A stretch of 35,150 nucleotides of DNA from a virus. A program made the translations under genes and the position numbers. Location of the stretch: positions 1 through 35,150 of the IMG/VR virus record IMGVR_UViG_3300030104_003125, one strand, 5' to 3'. The notes under the pieces are model-generated. The model was not told the DNA's origin and did not search any database. It saw nothing but the letters and a program-made list of their open reading frames with translations. This document shows positions 1-8,181 of this stretch, one piece after another. Within the stretch, counting starts at the first letter, position 1. Every line of letters starts with the position of its first letter.

Positions 1-1836
1 ACAATCAACAAGGCGATTGAAGTTCTTGAGCGAATGGATTACAATTGCACGCCCCTCATCTCAAGAACCAAGCAATTGCCTGAGACTACAAGAGGCAACA
101 GTGAGTGCTGGACTCGATTATCAGAGGGCTTGTTGTATCTACACTGGCCCTACATCCCCGACAATGCTTTCCGAGACAAGGTGCGCCTGATTGTGCGTAG
201 CATCTCTGGTCGCAAGTTCCACAAAGAGCAGAAGTGTTGGTCGATTCCATCTACACAAGCACGTACACTACACTCTCTTCTTGAGGATGTGTACCCTTGC
301 CTTGCCAATGCCATCATCGATAACGAAGATGTCAAGGAAGATGTCGAAGGAAGCATTGAGCGTGTAGAAATGAGTGGCGCGGCCCTTCTCGATGACAGCA
401 GAATGGATGAGATTTCCAAGAAACTTGAGGGTGCATTCCCTGAAGGATTGGAACTCTTCCCCTTCCAAAAGGTCGCAGTTGCATTCGCTGAAGCCAGTGA
501 TGGCCGATGCCTGATTGGGGATGAGATGGGGATTGGTAAGACCATCTCCGCCATTGGTTATGCAGCCGCGAACCCAGAGATGCGACCGGCCATTGTTGTG
601 TGCCCAGCCAACGTAAAATACAACTGGGTAAAGGAAGTAAGTAAGTGGTTACCTAACGAAGACGTGTACGCAATTGCCAAAGGAAAGGATGAGGTTCGCT
701 CAGCCGATTGGATTGTCATTAACTACGACTTGGTGACCAAGAAGTTAGACGAACTCAGAGCAGTCAACGCACAACTCATCGTGCTCGATGAGGTTCACTA
801 CCTGAAGAACCGTGGTTCCAAGAACAATCCAGTCAAGCGTACTGTATCTACACTTGAACTTGCCAAGTATATTCCTCAGATTCTAGCACTCAGTGGTACT
901 GCAATTAGCAGCCGTCCCTCTGAGTTTTTCAACACACTCAATCTCATACGGCCTGCTCAGTTCTCTTCGTTCTGGAACTTTGCTCAGCGATACTGTGACC
1001 CGTGGCACAATGGGTACGCATGGAACTTCGACGGAGCATCGAACATCAAGGAACTCAATGGACTGACCAGAGACATGTGCATTCGTCGTCTGAAGAAAGA
1101 GGTGCTACCTGAACTACCACCCAAGCGGCGCACGTTCCTTCCCATCCATTTGGATAGGAAAGAGCGCAGACCATACGACCTCGCTCAAGAAGAGTGGGAC
1201 AGGCGTATTGATGATTACTACCTGAACAATCAGCCCATGCCACAAGGTATGATGCTGAACATGCTGAATGACCTACGCCACATCTGTGGTCGAATCAAAG
1301 TCAAGTATGCCTCTGAGTGGATTCAGGAATACAATGCACAGACAGGCAGACCCATTGTGGTATTCACACATCACCGTGATGTCATGAGCAATTTAGGCAT
1401 GCGCCTGAAAGATGGGTTGGTTGTCGATACCATCAGTGGTGACGTATCATCCAAGCAACGTCAGGAGATTGTAGACAATTTCCAAGACAATGAGATTGAC
1501 GTACTCATCTGTAACACCATTGCTGCCAAGGAAGGGATTACCCTCACAGCAGCAGACACCGTACTATTCCTTGAGCGCGAATGGGTTCCTACCGACGAAG
1601 AACAAGCGGAGGACCGAGTGTACCGTATTGGGCAGGAGAGTGACAGTGTGCACGCAGTGTACATCTCCTGTGCTGGCACGATTGACGAACACTTCGACCG
1701 TGTGGTTGAAAGCAAGCGGAAAGTCGTGAAGGCCGTTCTCGATGGCGGAGATGTCGAAGAGAGGCAGGGACTTGTCAGTGAACTCGTGAAGAAGTTACAG
1801 ACCGAGCGCGGATGGAAATTGGAGGGGAACGAATGA
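1..1836 (+). CDS. SNF2-family (SMARCAL1-like) DNA helicase/translocase, open at left edge
   Basis: A superfamily 2 ATPase of the SNF2 group, which moves along or remodels DNA using ATP; SMARCAL1/HARP-type members anneal or remodel stalled forks. Counting from the ATG at 34, Walker A is GDEMGIGKT at about 162-170, the DEVH box is at 252-255, and the C-terminal motif AEDRVYRIGQ is near residue 525-535, as in SNF2 rather than RecG or DEAD proteins. The first ~110 residues (YIPD, ISGRKFHKEQKCWSIP) resemble a HARP-type annealing domain. The frame has no stop between position 1 and the ATG at 34, so the true start may lie outside the window. It ends in an ATGA overlap with the next gene. Position at the head of a replication module suggests a role in replication or recombination. 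The family is clear; the specific role is inferred. Confidence 0.9.
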   Translation, partial: TINKAIEVLERMDYNCTPLISRTKQLPETTRGNSECWTRLSEGLLYLHWPYIPDNAFRDKVRLIVRSISGRKFHKEQKCWSIPSTQARTLHSLLEDVYPCLANAIIDNEDVKEDVEGSIERVEMSGAALLDDSRMDEISKKLEGAFPEGLELFPFQKVAVAFAEASDGRCLIGDEMGIGKTISAIGYAAANPEMRPAIVVCPANVKYNWVKEVSKWLPNEDVYAIAKGKDEVRSADWIVINYDLVTKKLDELRAVNAQLIVLDEVHYLKNRGSKNNPVKRTVSTLELAKYIPQILALSGTAISSRPSEFFNTLNLIRPAQFSSFWNFAQRYCDPWHNGYAWNFDGASNIKELNGLTRDMCIRRLKKEVLPELPPKRRTFLPIHLDRKERRPYDLAQEEWDRRIDDYYLNNQPMPQGMMLNMLNDLRHICGRIKVKYASEWIQEYNAQTGRPIVVFTHHRDVMSNLGMRLKDGLVVDTISGDVSSKQRQEIVDNFQDNEIDVLICNTIAAKEGITLTAADTVLFLEREWVPTDEEQAEDRVYRIGQESDSVHAVYISCAGTIDEHFDRVVESKRKVVKAVLDGGDVEERQGLVSELVKKLQTERGWKLEGNE

Positions 1837-2003
1837 GATGCAAAGTGTGTAAGGGAACAGGTATCGTAGCCCAGATAGGATACGATGGAGAATGGGAGCC
1901 TATGCCGTGCGATTGTACCGTCGACCCAGAGCAATTAGAGGACTCAAAACAACCTCTAGTTATAAAGAAACAAGAAAGATATGAAGACAGCCCAGAAAAA
2001 TGA
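1833..2003 (+). CDS. Small zinc-ribbon-like protein (56 aa)
   Basis: A 56-residue protein starting MRCKVCKGTGIVAQ. The CxxCxGxG element is like one repeat of the DnaJ cysteine-rich zinc domain, and a second pair, CDC, follows about 20 residues later, enough for one zinc site. The start at 1833 overlaps the stop of the upstream helicase gene (ATGA) and has GGAGG a few bases upstream; an ATG at 1812 in the same frame would overlap more and lacks this site. Its last codons run through the first copy of a 29-nt direct repeat (1955-1983), so the tail LVIKKQERY is encoded by a sequence that is noncoding in its second copy. Function is unknown; a protein- or nucleic-acid-binding adaptor is possible. 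Confidence 0.7.
   Translation: MRCKVCKGTGIVAQIGYDGEWEPMPCDCTVDPEQLEDSKQPLVIKKQERYEDSPEK
1955..1983 (+). repeat. 29-nt direct repeat, copy 1 (promoter-like)
   Basis: Perfect match to 7207-7235. It begins TCTAGTTATAAAG and ends GAAAGATATG. The TTATAAAG core (1960-1967) resembles an archaeal TATA box and lies 46 nt before the ATG of the DUF932-like gene at 2013. This copy lies inside the end of the preceding small gene. The promoter role is inferred from position and sequence. Confidence 0.6.
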
Positions 2004-2012
2004 GGCAAACAA

Positions 2013-3533
2013 ATGAGAGTGAAAGATATGAACGAAGTAGTATTGATTGGAAAAGTGACAGGAAGCACACAGGCTTTCGTCGAGATGGATTACCCGTCTG
2101 TATCGGGCATCCAAACGGTGAGAGTACCTAAAGTGATGATAGCGAGATTTGAGAAGATTGACCATGGGCGAGTAGTAGTACTCATTCGTGGGGAAGAGGG
2201 CAACGCCATCAGTGATGGTTTGATGCCCAGTCTCATTGGACAAGGTGCGCCCCTGCACATTACAGACGAACAAATTGGAATTGTGAATGCAATGGAGAAC
2301 AACGAACCCCTTGATTCAGTCGAGGTCGCAGATGACGAAGTCCCCATGTGGGTCGATGCATCTGCTCCCGACATCATTGTGGATGGTGTGAAGGTAGAGC
2401 AGTCGGACGGCGCGTTCGATGACATGCTATTCTCAGGTGGGCGTAAGGAGAAGGCAAGTACAGATTGGGACTTTGACCCAGTGCGCAAGCCTGCCTTTGT
2501 CCTGTATGACAGTGGTAGTGATGAGATGGGTTCGACCATGGCTCGTGTGAACAATGCGAGTGGTGAGCCGGTATCCTACCACATCTTCAATCCACTGTAT
2601 GCAGATGACAAGCGACCTGCTGGTGCCTACTTGGGTACTTTCAGCCCCACCTACTATCCCATGCCTTACCGCAAGGGATTCGGCCCTGTCCTTGACTTGG
2701 CCGCAGAGCGTGGCTACAATGCCAAGGTGTTGGCATGGGACGAGGGCAAGCGAGCAGCGTGCTTCCTCGACGTGTCCACCAACGTAGATTGGGATAAGGC
2801 AGTAGCAGATTCTACTGTCGGAGACAAGTGGACCAAGAGTGGATTCTTGAACAACGGTGACTATCGAATCGGTATCGCTATCCACAACAGTCTGGATGGC
2901 TCAAGTGCATTTAAGGTACAGGCAGTAGCAGAACGACTGGCTTGCACAAATGGTATGGTCATGGGAGACAGAGCGAATCTCATCAGCCTCAAGCACACCA
3001 ACGGTGTGTTGGGCTCGTATGACTTCGATGTATTGGCTGAGAAGATTGACAGTGTTATTGAAATGGCTGCCAAGGAAATCCTTGTAGCAGAATCGATGAG
3101 AGATGTCGAGGTCAACCGTGATACATTTGAGAAGTTGATGACGATTTGTGAGCGGAACGGATTGATTACCAAGCCCGCACTCAAGCGAGATGACCACGGT
3201 AAGGTGCAAAGTATCAGTCGTGGACACATGTGGAGACTCATGGGCCAAGGGTGGACGAAGCCTTCTGAGCCATGGGTTGCAGTCAGCAACAAGGACCAAG
3301 GTACACTGTATCACGTTTACAACATTCTGACAGGTGCAATCACGCACAAGCCAGAGTGGCAAGACGATGATGGTAAGGTACTCAAGGGTAGCACGTTGAA
3401 CTTCAACACCTTCCATGACCGCTTAAACAAGGTCCACAAGGTTCTTGGTGACATCACGACTCGCGCAGTATCCGGTCAGGACATTGAGGACCAACTCAAG
3501 AGTGTCCCGATGTTTTCAGAGGTGCTGCATTGA
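2013..3533 (+). CDS. DUF932-like phage/plasmid protein
   Basis: A 506-residue protein. The central part (about 280-350), with IGIAIHNSLDGSSAFKVQ followed by ERLACTNGMVMGD, matches the style of the DUF932 family, found in phages and plasmids and without a settled biochemical role. The first ~60 residues form a separate beta-rich segment, and residues 75-150 are acidic and probably flexible. ATG 2013 is 9 nt after the previous stop; ATG 2028 is an alternative. The promoter-like repeat at 1955-1983 is correctly placed to drive this gene, so it may begin a transcription unit. It is encoded among replication genes, as DUF932 proteins often are in mobile elements, which hints at DNA metabolism or takeover but does not show it. 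Confidence 0.6.
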   Translation: MRVKDMNEVVLIGKVTGSTQAFVEMDYPSVSGIQTVRVPKVMIARFEKIDHGRVVVLIRGEEGNAISDGLMPSLIGQGAPLHITDEQIGIVNAMENNEPLDSVEVADDEVPMWVDASAPDIIVDGVKVEQSDGAFDDMLFSGGRKEKASTDWDFDPVRKPAFVLYDSGSDEMGSTMARVNNASGEPVSYHIFNPLYADDKRPAGAYLGTFSPTYYPMPYRKGFGPVLDLAAERGYNAKVLAWDEGKRAACFLDVSTNVDWDKAVADSTVGDKWTKSGFLNNGDYRIGIAIHNSLDGSSAFKVQAVAERLACTNGMVMGDRANLISLKHTNGVLGSYDFDVLAEKIDSVIEMAAKEILVAESMRDVEVNRDTFEKLMTICERNGLITKPALKRDDHGKVQSISRGHMWRLMGQGWTKPSEPWVAVSNKDQGTLYHVYNILTGAITHKPEWQDDDGKVLKGSTLNFNTFHDRLNKVHKVLGDITTRAVSGQDIEDQLKSVPMFSEVLH

Positions 3534-3553
3534 AGGAGAGTTACGAAGGAACG

Positions 3554-3871
3554 ATGATGAAAGCCGCAGAGATTGACGAAGATGGGAACTGGATTCATGA
3601 GGGGGAGAAAATCCCCCTCGTGGGTTCAACCATCCCAGTCCCCGACACTGCGAGGCTGAGAGGTGAACCTGAACAACAAGAGGTGCTATACATGACAACT
3701 GCGTTGGTGAAATATGACAACTGCTTGTCTTGCAATGAGCACTTTGATGAGACATACCCGTGCTTTGTCACGGAGTATGGTGCGAGAATGATACCAGCAA
3801 GATGCTGTGACACATTCATTTGGATAACAGATGAAATAGGAGAGGAATATGATGGAAGAGCAGACGCCTGA
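3554..3871 (+). CDS. Small Cys-containing hypothetical protein (105 aa)
   Basis: Not recognised as a named family. The C-terminal half contains CLSC, a single Cys about 13 residues later (YPCF) and CC near residue 87, which could form one zinc site. I chose the paired ATGs at 3554/3557, which have GAAGGA just upstream; a TTG at 3530 in the same frame would extend the protein by 8 residues. The end overlaps the next gene by 23 nt, so the two are probably translationally coupled. The N-terminal half (EKIPLVGSTIPVPD) has no clear motif. Confidence 0.6.
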   Translation: MMKAAEIDEDGNWIHEGEKIPLVGSTIPVPDTARLRGEPEQQEVLYMTTALVKYDNCLSCNEHFDETYPCFVTEYGARMIPARCCDTFIWITDEIGEEYDGRADA

Positions 3872-4580
3872 AGATAATGTGAAAGAGATACTGAGTAGGT
3901 TACGCCTGAATGGCTTGTGGGAACCCGCAGGCTTGGGCCTATCTTACCTGAGAGATGGTGACCGTAGCATCAAATTGGTGCAGCAGGAGAATCATCCCAG
4001 TGCCGCCCAAGCGAGAATTCGTATGAAGATTCTCGTAGAAGGGATTGGTTGGACTGTAGATGAATCTGAGGTACAACTGATTGATGTACAGCATCTCACG
4101 CCACAAGAGCGACACATGCAAGAGATGATGAAACGACAAGAGATTGCGCAACAGTGGCCCTGCCCTGATTGCTCAGTGCCTTTGTCGTCTTTCCCCTTGG
4201 AGGAAGGGGCATGGACATTTGATGGTCAGGCTGAGATGGCTTTGCCGGAAGGAGTAGAGGGTGAAGATGGCCAGACCACAGAGTTGGTCGAACAGTGGTC
4301 AGTCGTGATTACCTGCCCTGTGTGTGACACATCTGTTCCCATGGAACCATACGACTATGGCCTACTGGCTGGTGATGACCTGATGCTCAAGTTTGATGCG
4401 AAGGCTGCCACCTATGTCGCACTGTCTCGCCCTGAGATTATCAATATGGTTGACAACAAACTGGCTGAGAACATCAAGGTTCTCGGTACGTTCTGTCCAT
4501 TCAGCGGTGAACTACTGCCACCACATGTACGTGGCTCAGTGGTCATCTACTATCCACGTTCAGAGGAGGAGGAGGAGTGA
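3849..4580 (+). CDS. Zinc-ribbon-containing hypothetical protein (243 aa)
   Basis: A 243-residue acidic protein of unknown function. Two CPxC knuckles are visible: CPDC near residue 105 and CPVC near residue 157, separated by an acidic stretch, which fits one zinc ribbon with a long insert. An N-terminal region of about 90 residues precedes it. The protein ends in a run of five glutamates encoded by GAG/GAA repeats, and that purine-rich run also serves as the Shine-Dalgarno sequence of the following GTG-started gene. The start at 3849 (or ATG 3852) has AGGAGAGGA upstream. No catalytic motif was recognised. Confidence 0.65.
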   Translation: MMEEQTPEDNVKEILSRLRLNGLWEPAGLGLSYLRDGDRSIKLVQQENHPSAAQARIRMKILVEGIGWTVDESEVQLIDVQHLTPQERHMQEMMKRQEIAQQWPCPDCSVPLSSFPLEEGAWTFDGQAEMALPEGVEGEDGQTTELVEQWSVVITCPVCDTSVPMEPYDYGLLAGDDLMLKFDAKAATYVALSRPEIINMVDNKLAENIKVLGTFCPFSGELLPPHVRGSVVIYYPRSEEEEE

Positions 4581-4708
4581 GGTTCTGCCCTGATTGTGGA
4601 TTGAAGCGACTTAGGACCGAAGGCGGTTTTTCAGAAGTTACAGGAAAATTAGTTCATTCAACATGGTGCGATTACTGCGCGGGTTATGAAGGGTGGGACG
4701 GTAAATGA
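4577..4708 (+). CDS. 43-aa zinc-ribbon miniprotein, GTG start
   Basis: A short gene that fits exactly between its neighbours: GTG at 4577 overlaps the upstream stop (GTGA), and its own stop overlaps the next ATG (ATGA at 4705). The product begins MRFCPDCGLKRL and ends with CDYCAGYEGWDGK, so it has two CxxC knuckles about 25 residues apart, a minimal zinc ribbon. The upstream GAG-repeat tract provides a very strong Shine-Dalgarno. Support comes from the double overlap, the ribosome binding site and the regular Cys spacing. Function is unknown. Confidence 0.7.
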   Translation: MRFCPDCGLKRLRTEGGFSEVTGKLVHSTWCDYCAGYEGWDGK

Positions 4709-4947
4709 GCAAAGGAAAGTACAGGATTTCAATGCAGCAGAAAGCCGTCATTGAAGAACTCATGGAAGATGGTGCATGGCGCAACTGCCGTGAAATTGCA
4801 AAGCACATGGGTTACGACAACAAGTTCACAGCATCATCCATTGCATACTGGCTCAAGCGAAAGTCAGACTATGGTAGATATGTCATGGGAATAGATGAGA
4901 CTTGCTCAGACAACCGACGTAAGATATTCAGAAAGGTGAAAGCATGA
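4705..4947 (+). CDS. Small winged-helix/HTH-like protein (80 aa)
   Basis: An 80-residue basic protein. The segment QKAVIEELMEDGAWRNCREI, followed by AKHMGYDNKFTASSIAYWL, reads as helix-turn-helix: an N-terminal helix, a turn, a recognition-like helix, then a basic tail (RRKIFRKVKA). This pattern is common in small DNA-binding regulators. Both ends overlap neighbours by 4 nt, so it lies within an operon. It could regulate viral transcription from the repeat promoters at 1955 and 7207; this is inference from proximity and fold only. Confidence 0.5.
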   Translation: MSKGKYRISMQQKAVIEELMEDGAWRNCREIAKHMGYDNKFTASSIAYWLKRKSDYGRYVMGIDETCSDNRRKIFRKVKA

Positions 4948-5213
4948 GTAGAGGCTTCGTTCAGACAATCAAGTGGCGTGTGCCAAACACTTCCAAGAAG
5001 TGGAAAGGCAAGGCCGAGACTGTCATGAGCGTAGCCGACCCCATAGGTGACGCACCTGCGCTCATCGACATCCGAGTCAGACGAACAGAAGAGCATCCCA
5101 GTGGCAAGGGCTTCACGAGAGAGGGCGTGAGGCTGAGCCAAGAGGAAGCGGCATCCTTAGTGAAAGCGATACAACATTCCCTCCAAGAACTGAGGGAAAC
5201 AGATGCCGTTTAA
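4944..5213 (+). CDS. Possible PC4-like ssDNA-binding protein (89 aa)
   Basis: An 89-residue protein. Its second half, IDIRVRRTEEHPSGKGFTRE followed by GVRLSQEEAASLVKAI, resembles the PC4 transcription coactivator pattern: a beta strand with DIR, a basic loop, then (K/R)xGVxLS and a helix. PC4-like proteins bind single-stranded DNA and occur in archaea, bacteria and phages. The N-terminal half (QTIKWRVPNTSKKW) is basic. It is coupled to both neighbours by overlaps. The family call is weak because the motif is short; a generic small DNA-binding protein is the fallback. Confidence 0.35.
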   Translation: MSRGFVQTIKWRVPNTSKKWKGKAETVMSVADPIGDAPALIDIRVRRTEEHPSGKGFTREGVRLSQEEAASLVKAIQHSLQELRETDAV

Positions 5214-5751
5214 ATGCCCTGTATGTGGTAAATACGCACCCGGTAGTCAGAGATTTTGCAGTAAACCTTGTAGCAAAAAGGTCAAGCGGATGTGCAAGCG
5301 GATAGGTTGTACAGAAACTTGGTATGCTACTGAGAAAAACTCCAAGAGATACTGTAGAGGTTGTATCCCCCAGTCGTCGTCAGGTCCCATTTACCCATAT
5401 AGAGTAAGGAAATTATGCGACCTATGCTCCGAGACATTTACCACAGAAGTGCATAGTGAAAAGCAACGGAAAAGTGAAAACACCTGTAGTGAGTGTAAGG
5501 GCTTGCTTCAATCAAGTCAATGGAAAATGTGTATCCTTATGCAAGAAAAAAACATATCATTGTATGATTTGAAGAAGATGGATAAAGTCGCTATTGATTG
5601 GCATTATGATAAATTGGAACTTTTGGAACCCAAGGTCAATTCTAAACCTTGGACTAAGACTAAGACTAAGACTAAGACTAAGACTAAGACTAAGCCTAAG
5701 CCTTTGACAAGACAAGATATACTGAAAATATGGTTCGGAGAGGAAGAGTGA
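5203..5751 (+). CDS. Multi-zinc-finger protein with (TK)n linker (182 aa)
   Basis: A 182-residue Cys-rich basic protein. Cys clusters: CPVC with CSKPC (residues 5-24), CKRIGC with CRGC (about 31-55), and CDLC with CSEC (about 72-98), so about three zinc-binding units. A Thr-Lys repeat linker (residues 151-164) follows, then a short helix LTRQDILKIWFGEEE. The linker is encoded by a perfect hexanucleotide repeat (separate entry). The start overlaps the previous gene by 11 nt; the end abuts the next ATG (TGATG). Lys-rich linkers with zinc fingers suggest nucleic acid binding. The protein is not recognised as a known family. Confidence 0.65.
   Translation: MPFKCPVCGKYAPGSQRFCSKPCSKKVKRMCKRIGCTETWYATEKNSKRYCRGCIPQSSSGPIYPYRVRKLCDLCSETFTTEVHSEKQRKSENTCSECKGLLQSSQWKMCILMQEKNISLYDLKKMDKVAIDWHYDKLELLEPKVNSKPWTKTKTKTKTKTKTKPKPLTRQDILKIWFGEEE
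5653..5694 (+). repeat. Hexanucleotide microsatellite, ACTAAG x7
   Basis: Seven perfect ACTAAG units, followed by one variant unit CCTAAG at 5695-5700. In frame they encode (TK)7 then PK. Unit changes by slippage would alter linker length by two residues without a frameshift. Confidence 0.95.
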
Positions 5752-7202
5752 TGTTGTTAGCAGAGGCAGCAGACATCGCTGAAAATCTCAGGCGATTAAA
5801 TAGGAAAATCCTAACGGACAAAGAGAACCGTTGGAAGTATTTCCAACAGTGCCTCAACCTCGTTGAGCAATCGGTAAGCAACACAGGCGCTGAACTTGAG
5901 GAACTCATTGACATCTTCTATCCTGCGCACTCACGATTTGAACGACAGTTCATTTCGATTCGTTGGATACGTGATGATGTGTGCAGCAAGTTATCCATCT
6001 CCCCTCTGATATGGGATGAGTCACTTGCAGGCAAACCGATGGTACCACTCCTCGCAGTCGAGTCACCTGAGTATGGAGGTGAAGGGATGACAGTCAAGCA
6101 AGCACTCATGCTCATGGGTCGGATTCAAGACCTCGGCTTTCTCCACATTGCCAGCAAAATGAATGAGAAAGAAGCAATGCTCTTCTGGTCACGAGCCATA
6201 GATGAGCCACCTATCATGCCCATCGACCGCTTCCTACAGATGGTATCCTACATCACAGACGCGGGTGCGCAGAGCATGATGGCCATTCGTCAGATGCTTG
6301 ACACGATGTCGCCCACGGAGATAATCAATCGTTTGCTCAAGGAGGAAGTCGTTGACATGGATGTGCGAACAATGCAACCCGGTCAAGCGTTCAGGGGCCC
6401 AGTCTATAGAGCGTGGGCGAAGATGAGTACGCCTACGAAAGTGTACGTCGAAACCATTGAGCACCCACGTAGATACCTCCACATCACTGAGTTCCCACAG
6501 GGGACATTCAAGGGTGTACTCTATGGGCGGGACCGACAAGTCATCGGCAAGGTCACACAGGTTCCTATCGATAAGGAAGGTGTGTTTGAAGTAGAGGCAG
6601 ACGGCTGTAACATCAAGTGTCTGACAGATATATTCGCACTGGGTGATGACTGGGATATTCACAAGTTGCCTTACGCCGACCGGCTTTCATTTCTCAACAA
6701 AACAGATAGCAAATTACCAATCAAAGAGGGAAGGCTCATGGAGGCAGATTCTGAACTGGGCCACCTCATCGAATCGTCTGACAAGGAACGCATTCGCCTG
6801 ACACTACCGGGACCATTTCAGGTAGGCGGTGAAGGTGGGTGGATGATTCTCAAGGACGCGTTCCACATCAATCTCCTCATTGCTTCCATCCGTAAGGATG
6901 AGGAGTTCAATACATTCGTGCGCGTGGCTGCGATGGACGGCTACGAGATGTACGAGGTGGGTGAACTGGAGGTACCTGTGGGCCCCGCACAGCACATGCG
7001 TCAGCGCCTTGCACAGCAGGGTATGCTCGCAGGTCTCAACTGGTTACCTGTAGATGAATACGCGGTCGTCGTGACCGTGGAGGTAACTGATTTCAAACTC
7101 GATACGTTGTCACTCGCAGGTGCGAACCTAGACTATGTGGATGACAACTTAGGATACAGTGACGTAGCACAATTGACAGACCTCATAGAAATGGCAAATT
7201 AG
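5751..7202 (+). CDS. Large hypothetical protein, possibly a degenerate ATP-dependent DNA ligase
   Basis: A 483-residue protein starting at ATG 5751 (GGAGAGGA upstream, TGATG junction); an ATG at 5730 would add seven residues. The centre contains DIFALGDDWDIHKLPYADRL, very like the FDxLxxDGxDLxxLPxxxR segment of ATP-dependent DNA ligases, followed by EGGWMILKD, comparable to the ligase EGxxxK motif. The C-terminal ~110 residues look like an OB-fold domain (VGELEVPVG, then EYAVVVTVEVTD). The N-terminal ~200 residues are helical, comparable to a ligase DNA-binding domain. I cannot find the adenylated-lysine motif KxDG in the expected place (around VYVETIEHPRRY). It may therefore be an inactive or divergent ligase-like protein, or the resemblance may be fortuitous. 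Confidence 0.4.
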   Translation: MLLAEAADIAENLRRLNRKILTDKENRWKYFQQCLNLVEQSVSNTGAELEELIDIFYPAHSRFERQFISIRWIRDDVCSKLSISPLIWDESLAGKPMVPLLAVESPEYGGEGMTVKQALMLMGRIQDLGFLHIASKMNEKEAMLFWSRAIDEPPIMPIDRFLQMVSYITDAGAQSMMAIRQMLDTMSPTEIINRLLKEEVVDMDVRTMQPGQAFRGPVYRAWAKMSTPTKVYVETIEHPRRYLHITEFPQGTFKGVLYGRDRQVIGKVTQVPIDKEGVFEVEADGCNIKCLTDIFALGDDWDIHKLPYADRLSFLNKTDSKLPIKEGRLMEADSELGHLIESSDKERIRLTLPGPFQVGGEGGWMILKDAFHINLLIASIRKDEEFNTFVRVAAMDGYEMYEVGELEVPVGPAQHMRQRLAQQGMLAGLNWLPVDEYAVVVTVEVTDFKLDTLSLAGANLDYVDDNLGYSDVAQLTDLIEMAN

Positions 7203-7206
7203 ATGG

Positions 7207-7235
7207 TCTAGTTATAAAGAAACAAGAAAGATATG
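7207..7235 (+). repeat. 29-nt direct repeat, copy 2 (promoter-like)
   Basis: Perfect copy of 1955-1983, here in the 46-bp gap between the ligase-like gene and the RFC gene. The TATA-like TTATAAAG is at 7212-7219, 30 nt before the ATG at 7249. With archaeal spacing of about 25 nt from TATA to start site, transcription would begin near 7240, giving a very short leader. Role inferred. Confidence 0.65.
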
Positions 7236-7248
7236 GTTGTGAGCCAAA

Positions 7249-8178
7249 ATGGATTGGAGAGAGAAATACAGACCCACTACCACGAGTGAACTCGTAGGTT
7301 GCCAAGAGTACAAGAACGCTGCGATGCAGTGGGACCTTGACTCGTGCCCACCTAACCTGTTGTTCGTTGGTCCTGCGGGTACAGGAAAGAGCAGTGCTGC
7401 TAAAGCATTGGCAAGAGACTTGCTTGGTGAATACTTTGACCCGATGAATTTCATTGTTACCAACGCCAGTGATGACAGAGGCATTGATGCTGTGAGAGAA
7501 CTCAAGAGTATCAGTAAGCAGAAGGGACTTGGTGTCAGTCGCCGCATCATCTTCTTAGACGAGGCGGATGAGTATACTTCCCAAGGGGAGAAAGCCCTCA
7601 AACAAATCATGGAGGACAGTCACAAGACCACCATCTTCATCTTGGCAGCCAATGATATTGGGCGGATAAACAGTGCAATCCGAGACAGATGCATGACATA
7701 CGTGTTCAAGCCCCTCTCCGACGATGAGGCTTATGAACGCCTCTATCATATCCATCTAGAGGAAGTGCTACCTACCGCGTGGATATACCACTACGGCTCT
7801 CTCAATCGATTGCATGGTGGTAGTCTACGTAGTTGCATTGATACCCTTCAGGCATTGCCCAAGGAGGGCGATGCACTAGAGCAACATCTCAGGCGAGATA
7901 CAAACACACTCAACAAAGCCGCCCTCAATCTGATGGGTAGTGCTTTCCCACAGGTAACTGCCTTGCTGACCCAAGCGTTGGAGTCAGGCAACAGCAGAAT
8001 CGGAGTGCTTAAAGGACTCCGCTTCCGAGCCAAACCTCTCATGGAGAGCGAAGATGATTGGCACAAGTTCATGCTCACTTATGGCGAGTTCGTCATGTTG
8101 GCTACACAGTGGCCCGACGACGACTTGGCATTTGTTGAGTACTTTGTAGCAAAACTGAAGAAAAATATGGAGGAATGA
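7249..8178 (+). CDS. rfcS: Replication factor C small subunit (sliding clamp loader ATPase)
   Basis: AAA+ clamp loader that opens PCNA and places it on primed DNA. Visible features: RFC box REKYRP at residues 4-9, Walker A GPAGTGKS at 41-48, Walker B FLDEAD at 102-107 with the DEAD form typical of clamp loaders, sensor 1 Asn in AAND at about 135, and an SRC-like arginine finger RDRC at 145-148. At 309 aa it is slightly shorter than usual cellular small subunits (about 320-330). No large subunit is encoded in this window, so it may work as a homopentamer or borrow the host RFC-L. It follows the second promoter-like repeat and starts a run that includes RadA/Sak4, PCNA and PolB. Assignment is firm. 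Confidence 0.95.
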   Translation: MDWREKYRPTTTSELVGCQEYKNAAMQWDLDSCPPNLLFVGPAGTGKSSAAKALARDLLGEYFDPMNFIVTNASDDRGIDAVRELKSISKQKGLGVSRRIIFLDEADEYTSQGEKALKQIMEDSHKTTIFILAANDIGRINSAIRDRCMTYVFKPLSDDEAYERLYHIHLEEVLPTAWIYHYGSLNRLHGGSLRSCIDTLQALPKEGDALEQHLRRDTNTLNKAALNLMGSAFPQVTALLTQALESGNSRIGVLKGLRFRAKPLMESEDDWHKFMLTYGEFVMLATQWPDDDLAFVEYFVAKLKKNMEE

Positions 8179-8181
8179 AAA

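Noticed and set aside
5653-5700. ACTAAG repeats as a CRISPR or origin iteron
   Set aside because: Units are contiguous 6-mers in frame within a coding gene, with no spacers and no AT-rich unwinding region.
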